Assembly (NCBI GenBank): GCA_030623425.1
Contig: JAUXMA010000020.1
Span: 1 to 11,265, forward strand
Reading direction: 5' to 3'
From: Rhodospirillaceae bacterium
Lineage (GTDB): Bacteria; Pseudomonadota; Alphaproteobacteria; Rhodospirillales; 2-02-FULL-58-16
DNA: 11,265 nt
The position numbers and the translations under genes were made by a program. Positions 5,878-11,265 of the stretch are shown piece after piece (position 1 is the first letter of the stretch; the number at the start of each line of letters is the position of its first letter). The notes beneath the pieces were generated by a model. The model was not told where the DNA came from, ran no database searches, and worked only from the letters and a program-made list of their open reading frames with translations.

Positions 5878-7535
5878 AGGAATTGGCGCGCCTTGGCGAT
5901 GTCGGCGGCGTCGTCGACGTCGAGCCAGTGGCCGGTGACGTAGACGACGCGGATTTCGCGTCCCTCCTCGGCCAAGCGGGTGAAGAGATCCAAAAGGCTG
6001 GCTTTTTGCAGGCTTCCGTCGCCGCGCATGGTTTCGAGCACGGTTCTGACGGCATCGCTGCCCTCGGCGCTCAGCTTGGCCAAGCCGATCCATTCGCCAT
6101 TGACGTCTTGTTCCGGCAGGTCGTTGCTCATGTGCTTGAGAAAGGCCGGTTCGTCGTCCAGGTAACTGGCGCTGAACGGACGCGTGCAGATGGCCAGATC
6201 GCGGACCCAGCCCTTGGCGTCGGATGTGCGTTGGCGCCACAAGGCGTCCACCGCGACAACGATGTCGCCTTTCGTTGCCAGCAGCCGATCGAGGATGTGA
6301 TGGCGGAACAGGATGTCGCCATAGGCGACAATGCATTCGCCGCGGACGTGGTCGATGGCGCAAGCCAAACTGGCCGCCTCGCCGGTTTTGGCGTAAAGAT
6401 CGTTATCCACGGTGTGGATCGATGGCAGGTTGATCATTTCCTTCTTGTAGCCGCGGACGATGGTGACGTTGCTCACCCCGCCTTCCTTGAACGCCGCCAC
6501 CAGGCGCCGCAAGAGCGGCTGCCCGCGGACGTTGATCATGCATTTGGGGCGATCCTCGGTCAACGCGCCCAAGGCCTTGCCGCGCGAAGCGGCAATGAGA
6601 ACCGCGCCGATCTCCCGGCGGCGGGCCGGCAGGTAGCGCCGTTCGGCTTCCGCCAGTTCCTCATTGCCGGTCAACTCGAACAGGTCCTTGAGGCTGACGA
6701 TATTGTCTTCGATTCCGGCCAGGCTTTCATCACGCTGAATCTGACGGCAAACCTCCTGCATGGCGGTGATCGCCGCCCTCAGGTTATGGTTGGCCCAAAT
6801 GACCATGGATATCCCGGCTTGGCGGAAAACCTCCACCGGCGTCGTATAGTATTTCGTCGGCACGATGATCATCGGCGCCCGCCCGCCCCATTCGGCCTTG
6901 AAAGCGAGAACCTCGTCAGCCGTCTCCTGCTTGGAATGGATCAGCAGGGCGTCGGCGCCAGCCTCGTCATAGGCCTCGGCCCGGCGCAGGGCCTCGTCCA
7001 AGCCCCAGCCCGAGATCAACGCCTCGATGCGGGCGACGAGAACGAAATCCGCATCCGTCTGGCTGTCCTTTCCGGCCTTGATCTTGCCACAGAATTCATC
7101 GATGTCGGCCAAAGGCTGTCCTTCGCCGACGAACGAGTTGGTCTTCGGGAACAGCTTGTCTTCGATGCAGATGCCGGCGATGTCCCGTTGGCAAAGTTTT
7201 CGCACCAGGCGGCGAAGGTTGTTGAAATTGCCGTAACCCGTATCGCCGTCGACAAGGATCGGGATCGAGGTGACGTCCGACATGAACTCAAGCACTTCCA
7301 GGACCTGGGTCCAGGAGGCCTCGTTGCTGTCGCGCACACCCAGCGCCGCCGAAATCGACAGTCCCGATGCCCAGATTCCCTTGAATCCGGCTTCTTCCAC
7401 GATCTTCGCCGAAATGCCGTCGTGCGCCTCCATCAGGAATTCCAACTCCGCCGACATCAGCATCGCCCGCAAAAGGGCCGCCCTCGACGGTCGCCACTCG
7501 CTGGCGTCGGAAAATTCAAGCGGTTTCGACCGCAT
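5874..7535 (-). CDS. pepM: Phosphoenolpyruvate mutase fused to a nucleotidyltransferase domain
   Basis: This 553-residue cytoplasmic fusion starts phosphonate synthesis. The N-terminal domain (about 25-300) is an isocitrate-lyase-type barrel with DGDTGYG (96-102) and the diagnostic PEP mutase motif [10 protein letters not shown] (125-134), which separates it from lyases of the same fold. It rearranges phosphoenolpyruvate to phosphonopyruvate. The C-terminal domain (about 309-553) is a GT-A-type nucleotidyltransferase: [17 protein letters not shown] (315-331), a GDI-type acidic motif, and [15 protein letters not shown] near the end. The usual AAGxGxR loop is changed to AASRG. Such a domain probably activates the phosphonate as a CMP ester, by analogy with PntC. 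The start is ATG 7535 with GGAG 6 bases upstream; GTG 7547 and ATG 7541 are alternatives. It overlaps the upstream nucleotidyltransferase by 20 bases and ppd by 4, so all three are co-translated. Confidence 0.95.
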   Translation of the reverse strand: MRSKPLEFSDASEWRPSRAALLRAMLMSAELEFLMEAHDGISAKIVEEAGFKGIWASGLSISAALGVRDSNEASWTQVLEVLEFMSDVTSIPILVDGDTGYGNFNNLRRLVRKLCQRDIAGICIEDKLFPKTNSFVGEGQPLADIDEFCGKIKAGKDSQTDADFVLVARIEALISGWGLDEALRRAEAYDEAGADALLIHSKQETADEVLAFKAEWGGRAPMIIVPTKYYTTPVEVFRQAGISMVIWANHNLRAAITAMQEVCRQIQRDESLAGIEDNIVSLKDLFELTGNEELAEAERRYLPARRREIGAVLIAASRGKALGALTEDRPKCMINVRGQPLLRRLVAAFKEGGVSNVTIVRGYKKEMINLPSIHTVDNDLYAKTGEAASLACAIDHVRGECIVAYGDILFRHHILDRLLATKGDIVVAVDALWRQRTSDAKGWVRDLAICTRPFSASYLDDEPAFLKHMSNDLPEQDVNGEWIGLAKLSAEGSDAVRTVLETMRGDGSLQKASLLDLFTRLAEEGREIRVVYVTGHWLDVDDAADIAKARQFL

Positions 7536-8301
7536 CCTCATCTCCACCGTCCATGCCGATGGCCCGGGAAATTCGCGGCAGAATTTTTTGGGCGCGCATC
7601 AGATCGGCCGGGAAGTCGATTTCGATCCATGGCAAATCCGAGATGTCCTCGTAACCGAAGGTCCCCGGCGGCTCGCTCACCAGCACCTTGCGCATCGCTT
7701 CCTCGTAAATGAGTTCCATCTTCGCCTGCTCGACGAATGATTCGGTCGCCGCCGCCAACCGTTCGCCGATGGCCGGCGACATCCGCAGGAATCCCGGCCA
7801 TTCTCCGAGCAAGTCGAAATCGCCCGCCACATCCTTGCCGAAATCAACCGGTTTGCCGTCGCGAATGCAAAGCTTAACCGGTTCCTCGCCATTTTCGATT
7901 TCGCGGTCGAGGAGGAAGCAGTTTTCGTGGGGCGAGGCGATCAGACGGCGAATAAGGGCCGGGTGGTAGAGCACGTCGGCGTCCATGAACAGAACATCGT
8001 CGCCACAGCGCAGCACTTCTCGCGCCGACCACAATGAAACGATGGATCCGCCGCGGAAGTGCGGGTTAAAAATGCCGCGTACGTAATCGGCGCCAGCGAT
8101 GGCCTTCGCTTCCCCAAGGATGTCGTCCCCGCGGTAGCCGACCACCAGCACCAATTCGTCGACGCCGTTGTCTTTGAGGTTTTCGATATGCCTCTCGAGC
8201 AGGGTCTTGCCGTCGAAGCGGAGCAAGGCTTTCGGCGGTTGGTCATGATCGTCGCCGAAAAGGCGCCTACCGACGCCCGCCGCCAACATGATCGCTTTCA
8301 T
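7516..8301 (-). CDS. LicC-like NTP transferase (probable phospho-alcohol or phosphonate cytidylyltransferase)
   Basis: This 261-residue protein is a stand-alone nucleotidyltransferase of the sugar-phosphate/choline-phosphate class. It has the nucleotide loop LAAGVGRRL (6-14), P-P-K-A-L-L (22-27), the metal-binding MDADV (D107, D109), and a C-terminal [10 protein letters not shown] (225-234), where the Asp residues usually complete the metal site. The family transfers NMP from an NTP to a phosphate or phosphonate. The start is ATG 8301, because the frame upstream to 8550 lacks family sequence and 8301 places the loop at residues 6-14. The leader before it is AT-rich (AAATAAAAAGATA) with only a weak ribosome site. 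It ends 20 bases inside pepM. hpnA lies 76 bases upstream on the same strand with no obvious terminator between. Whether it acts on a phosphonate, an inositol phosphate or another alcohol phosphate cannot be decided. Confidence 0.88.
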   Translation of the reverse strand: MKAIMLAAGVGRRLFGDDHDQPPKALLRFDGKTLLERHIENLKDNGVDELVLVVGYRGDDILGEAKAIAGADYVRGIFNPHFRGGSIVSLWSAREVLRCGDDVLFMDADVLYHPALIRRLIASPHENCFLLDREIENGEEPVKLCIRDGKPVDFGKDVAGDFDLLGEWPGFLRMSPAIGERLAAATESFVEQAKMELIYEEAMRKVLVSEPPGTFGYEDISDLPWIEIDFPADLMRAQKILPRISRAIGMDGGDEDAVETA

Positions 8302-8377
8302 TATCTTTTTATTTCCATGTAATTGGATGCATGAAATCCGGCGACAGTCATAAAGCCTGGCGCCCCGTCCGGCAAGG

Positions 8378-9370
8378 TCATCGGCAATACCCTTTGTCAC
8401 GAAACCATGCGACAGCGTCCCGCAGGGCCTGGCGTGCCGGGCGCGGATTGTAGCCGAGATCGGCCTTTGCCTTGGCGCTTGAGAAGTACATCTTTTTCCC
8501 GGCCATTCTAAGCCCATCGACGGTGACGAAAGGCTCTTTTCCACCGGCAAGGCGGGCCCACGCCTCGGCCAAATAGGCCAGGGGCAAGATCAGGCGACGG
8601 GGAACGCGAATGGCGGGCGCCCGGCGGCCGGCGATGGCGGCGATCTCACTTAATATCTCCTTCAGCCCCATGTCCTCGCCGCCGAGGATATAGCGCTCGC
8701 CGATCCTTCCCTTGTCGTAGGCCAGCAGGTGGCCGGCGGCGACATCGTCGACATGGACTACGTTCAGGCCCGTGTCCACATAGGCCGGCATGCGTCCGCA
8801 AGCCGCTTCCACGATCATCCGGCCCGTCGGCGTCGGCTTGATATCGCGGGGGCCGACAGGCGTCGACGGATTGACGATGACGATGGGCAAGCCTTGTTCG
8901 GAAACCAGGCGCCGGACTTCCGTTTCGGCCAGGAACTTGGATCGCTTGTAAGGACCGATCATGTCTTCATAAACGACCGGCGAATCCTCGTTGGCGGCGA
9001 TTCCATCGGAGCGGGCGCCAAGGGTCGCCACGCTGGAAGTATAGACGATGCGCTGAACGCCGGCTTCCGATGCGGCGAGCATGATGGCGCGGGTGCCGTC
9101 CACGTTGGCGGCGAACATCCGGGCAGGGTCACGGACCCAAAGGCGGTAATCGGCGGCGACGTGAAACAGCCCGCGACAATTTTTCAAAGCGGCGGCCAGC
9201 GACGGAGGATCGGTCAAGTCGCCAACGGCCAAATCGACGGGCAGGCCTTCCAGGTTGCGGCGGTCGCTGGTCGGTCGGACGAGAACGCGGACGCCGGCAC
9301 CCCGATCAACGAGCCGGCGCACCACCGCCGAGCCGACGAAACCCGTGGCTCCGGTAACGAGGATGGTCAT
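8378..9370 (-). CDS. hpnA: HpnA-type NAD-dependent epimerase/dehydratase (hopanoid-associated)
   Basis: This 330-residue extended short-chain dehydrogenase has the Rossmann loop TGATGFVG (6-13), YTSS with catalytic-type Ser at 112/113, and Y141-x3-K145 (PYKRSK). The sequence agrees with the hopanoid-associated sugar epimerase family HpnA: MTILVTGATGFVGSAVV at the start, the DYRLW segment and the VNPSTPVGPRDIKPTPTG region. The biochemical role of HpnA is not settled; it is named for its co-occurrence with hopanoid genes. ATG 9370 is chosen because it starts the Rossmann strand directly and gives the usual length; a GTG at 9415 would add 15 residues. No strong ribosome site is visible. It is divergent from ispH-hpnH across 109 bases and lies upstream of the nucleotidyltransferase-pepM-ppd set, so it could be the first gene of that transcript. 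Confidence 0.9.
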   Translation of the reverse strand: MTILVTGATGFVGSAVVRRLVDRGAGVRVLVRPTSDRRNLEGLPVDLAVGDLTDPPSLAAALKNCRGLFHVAADYRLWVRDPARMFAANVDGTRAIMLAASEAGVQRIVYTSSVATLGARSDGIAANEDSPVVYEDMIGPYKRSKFLAETEVRRLVSEQGLPIVIVNPSTPVGPRDIKPTPTGRMIVEAACGRMPAYVDTGLNVVHVDDVAAGHLLAYDKGRIGERYILGGEDMGLKEILSEIAAIAGRRAPAIRVPRRLILPLAYLAEAWARLAGGKEPFVTVDGLRMAGKKMYFSSAKAKADLGYNPRPARQALRDAVAWFRDKGYCR

Positions 9371-9479
9371 GGCGATGCACGCATTAAGGTTGCGGGAAAA
9401 TGCATATTGTTCCACGATGGATGCGGAAATGATATAAACAACCCTTCACCTTGACCAGAAACGGACCTATTTTTCAGGC
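9371..9479. promoter_or_regulatory. Divergent promoter region between hpnA and ispH
   Basis: The 109-base gap between divergent starts is AT-richer than its flanks. On the plus strand TATAAA (9433-9438, within GATATAAACA) is a credible -10 box for ispH, leaving a leader of about 35 bases, but the -35 is weak. On the minus strand ACAATATGCA near 9401-9410 could serve hpnA. No clear operator repeat is visible. Confidence 0.4.
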
Positions 9480-10451
9480 ATGGACGGAAATATCCTTCGC
9501 GTGATTCTAGCGCGGCCTCGCGGCTTTTGCGCCGGTGTCGAACGGGCCATCGAAATCGTCGAGAAGGCTTTGGACATTTACGGCCCGCCCGTCTACGTGC
9601 GCCATGAAATCGTCCACAACAAGCGGGTGGTGGAATCTCTGCATACCAAAGGAGCGGTTTTCGTCGAGGAACTGGACGACATTCCCGATGGCGGCGTGGC
9701 GATTTTCAGCGCCCATGGCGTCTCGGAGAAAGTGGAACAAGAGGCCAAGCGCCGCAATTTGCCGGTCATCGACGCCACCTGCCCCCTGGTTTCGAAGGTT
9801 CATAGGGAAGGACAGAACCATGCCAGCGGTGGCAGGGAAGTTATCCTCATCGGCCACGACGGCCACCCGGAAGTGGAAGGAACCCAGGGGCGCATTCCCG
9901 GCGGCGTGCATCTGGTCATCAGCCCCGACGAGCTTTCCTCTTTGCGAATCCGCAACTCCGAAAGGGTGGCTTACGTGACACAGACCACCTTGAGCGTGGA
10001 CGATACCCGCGAAGTCATCAACGCCCTGAAACAACGTTTTAAAAAAATCGTCGGTCCCGACGTCAGGGACATTTGCTACGCCACCCAGAACCGCCAGCAG
10101 GCGGTGCGCGATCTCGCCAATCAGGTCGATTTGCTTCTCGTCGTCGGCGCCCGCAACAGCTCCAACTCGAACCGGCTGTGCGAGATCGGTTCCGAGACCG
10201 GCATCCCAAGCTATTTGATCGACGACGCCGAAAGCCTGGACCCCGCCTGGCTCGCCAACGTCGGAACCGTCGGCGTCACCGCCGGCGCCTCGGCGCCGGA
10301 GGAACTGGTTCAGGAATTGATCGCCCGACTGGAGGATTTCGGGCCGGTCCAGGTGCAGGAAACCAGCGGTGTCAAGGAACACATGCAGTTCAAGCTTCCC
10401 CGCGAACTGCTTGGGACCACCGACTCCTTATTGAAGACAGGGGCCGCATGA
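9480..10451 (+). CDS. ispH: 4-hydroxy-3-methylbut-2-enyl diphosphate reductase
   Basis: This 323-residue iron-sulfur enzyme catalyses the last step of the MEP pathway, reducing HMBPP to IPP and DMAPP. All three cluster cysteines are present: C17 ([13 protein letters not shown]), the Cys of [11 protein letters not shown] and the Cys of ICYATQNRQ. Other hallmarks are the substrate-binding [47 protein letters not shown] and TAGASAPE. The length is normal. The ATG at 9480 is followed at once by the family start, although the ribosome site is weak. The stop overlaps the hpnH start (ATGA), so isoprenoid precursor supply and hopanoid side-chain formation are translated together, an arrangement that fits hopanoid synthesis. 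There is nothing unusual in the protein itself. Confidence 0.98.
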   Translation: MDGNILRVILARPRGFCAGVERAIEIVEKALDIYGPPVYVRHEIVHNKRVVESLHTKGAVFVEELDDIPDGGVAIFSAHGVSEKVEQEAKRRNLPVIDATCPLVSKVHREGQNHASGGREVILIGHDGHPEVEGTQGRIPGGVHLVISPDELSSLRIRNSERVAYVTQTTLSVDDTREVINALKQRFKKIVGPDVRDICYATQNRQQAVRDLANQVDLLLVVGARNSSNSNRLCEIGSETGIPSYLIDDAESLDPAWLANVGTVGVTAGASAPEELVQELIARLEDFGPVQVQETSGVKEHMQFKLPRELLGTTDSLLKTGAA

Positions 10452-11265
10452 CCATTCCGTTGATCCAACTAGTCCGTGTTGGCGCCTATGTCGTCAAGCA
10501 ACGGCTCAAAGGCGTGCGGCGGTATCCTCTGGTGTTGATGCTGGAACCCTTGTTCCGGTGCAACTTGGCCTGCTCCGGTTGCGGCAAGATCGACTTTCCG
10601 GAAACGATCCTCAACCGTCGCTTGAGCGTCGCCGAGTGCTTGGCCGCCGCCGACGAATGCGGCGCCCCCATTGTCTCCATTCCCGGCGGCGAACCCCTGC
10701 TTCACAAGGGCATCGGCGATATCGTCGATGGCCTGATCCGGCGCCGGAAATTCGTCTATTTGTGCACCAACGGACTGTTGTTGGAAAAGAAGCTGGATCT
10801 GTTCACCCCCAGCCCCTATCTGACGCTGTCGGTCCACCTGGACGGAAACCGGGACCACCACGACCGGGCGGTTGACCGGCCGGGCGTTTACGACCTTGCC
10901 GTCGCCGCCATCCACGCGGCGCGTTGCCGCGGTTTCCGGGTGACGGTGAACTGCACCCTCTTCGACACCGCCGACGCCGCCGACATGGCCGACTTTTTCA
11001 CCTTTGTCTGCAATGATCTGGATGTGGAAGGCATCACCGTGGCGCCGGGCTACGCTTACGAAAGCGCCCCCGTCCGGGAACATTTTTTGACACGGTCTCG
11101 AACCAAGGAGTTTTTCCACGACCTGTTCAGAAGAGGCAAAGGGCGCAATTGGCGTTTCAACCAATCCGCCCTGTACCTGGATTTTCTCGCCGGCAACCAG
11201 CAATACCAGTGCACCCCATGGGGCAGTCCGACGCGCAATATCTTCGGCTGGCAGCTTCCCTGTTA
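10448..11265 (+). CDS. hpnH: HpnH, hopanoid biosynthesis radical SAM protein (adenosylhopane synthase), 3' partial
   Basis: The first 272 residues are present; the frame runs off the right edge with no stop. The radical SAM cluster motif C38-x3-C42-x2-C45 ([14 protein letters not shown]) is intact, followed by [10 protein letters not shown] (the GGE motif that contacts SAM), LCTNG and LSVHLDG. Further on, [21 protein letters not shown] and [15 protein letters not shown] match HpnH closely, and the N-terminus [19 protein letters not shown] is standard. HpnH joins a 5'-deoxyadenosyl group to diploptene, giving adenosylhopane, the precursor of C35 bacteriohopanepolyols. Full-length members have roughly 380 residues, so about 100 are missing at the window edge rather than truly lost. 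The start overlaps the ispH stop by 4 bases. Its presence shows that the organism makes side-chain-extended hopanoids with hydroxyls available for decoration. Confidence 0.96.
   Translation, partial: MTIPLIQLVRVGAYVVKQRLKGVRRYPLVLMLEPLFRCNLACSGCGKIDFPETILNRRLSVAECLAAADECGAPIVSIPGGEPLLHKGIGDIVDGLIRRRKFVYLCTNGLLLEKKLDLFTPSPYLTLSVHLDGNRDHHDRAVDRPGVYDLAVAAIHAARCRGFRVTVNCTLFDTADAADMADFFTFVCNDLDVEGITVAPGYAYESAPVREHFLTRSRTKEFFHDLFRRGKGRNWRFNQSALYLDFLAGNQQYQCTPWGSPTRNIFGWQLPC

Noticed and set aside
4570..5943. 457-codon plus-strand open frame opposite ppd
   Set aside because: Antisense shadow of a well-supported ThDP enzyme; the translation is Gly/Arg/Asp-rich and matches no family.
5878..6363. Upstream extension of the ppd frame
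   Set aside because: The added 162 codons are Arg-rich shadow of pepM. The family start and a GTGA coupling site place the start at 5877.
5883..7712. 609-codon plus-strand open frame opposite pepM and the end of the nucleotidyltransferase
   Set aside because: It is exactly antisense to a protein with clear PEP mutase motifs, and its translation resembles no family. Long antisense frames are common in GC-rich coding DNA.
8302..8550. Upstream extension of the free nucleotidyltransferase
   Set aside because: The added residues lack family similarity and overlap the intergenic gap and the hpnA end; ATG 8301 places the nucleotide loop at the expected residues 6-14.
1..11265. Mobile elements, CRISPR arrays, tRNA or rRNA genes
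   Set aside because: No transposase, integrase, terminal repeats, spaced direct repeats or tRNA-like folds were seen in reading either strand.

Overview
The window is GC-rich and gene-dense. It carries genes of hopanoid biosynthesis (hpnA, hpnH), the MEP isoprenoid pathway (ispH) and periplasmic copper handling (copC-copD). Together these suggest a hopanoid-producing Gram-negative bacterium, most likely an alphaproteobacterium of Rhodospirillales type. The taxonomic guess is inference from gene content and sequence style, not a database result.

Layout, left to right. Positions 1-189 (minus) hold the N-terminus of an unrecognised exported protein. Positions 190-570 show no convincing gene. 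A plus-strand set follows: copC (571-954), a long copD-like gene (961-2595) and a CDP-alcohol phosphatidyltransferase, 'A' (2608-3219). A second, paralogous CDP-alcohol phosphatidyltransferase, 'B' (3178-3807, minus), converges on A with a 42-base overlap and appears to start at a rare AUU codon. Divergent from B is a phytanoyl-CoA-dioxygenase-type Fe(II)/2-oxoglutarate hydroxylase (3986-4744, plus). Its stop codon interlocks with that of a minus-strand set read from right to left: hpnA (9370-8378), a LicC-like nucleotidyltransferase (8301-7516), a phosphoenolpyruvate mutase fused to a second nucleotidyltransferase (7535-5874), and phosphonopyruvate decarboxylase (5877-4741). The last three overlap one another. 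Divergent from hpnA are ispH (9480-10451) and hpnH (10448 to the window edge), joined by an ATGA overlap.

How the genes may work together. PepM and Ppd convert phosphoenolpyruvate through phosphonopyruvate to phosphonoacetaldehyde, the committed route to C-P compounds. The fused and free nucleotidyltransferases could activate phosphonate or phospho-alcohol headgroups with CTP. The two CDP-alcohol phosphatidyltransferases could transfer such CMP-activated groups to a lipid or polyol acceptor, and the dioxygenase could hydroxylate the phosphonate, as PhnY and TmpA do for 2-aminoethylphosphonate and its trimethyl derivative. No aminotransferase or phosphonoacetaldehyde reductase lies in the window.

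The most interesting reading is a phosphonolipid, or a phosphonate-decorated hopanoid, pathway placed inside a hopanoid locus. The enzyme families are well supported. The joint product is inference.
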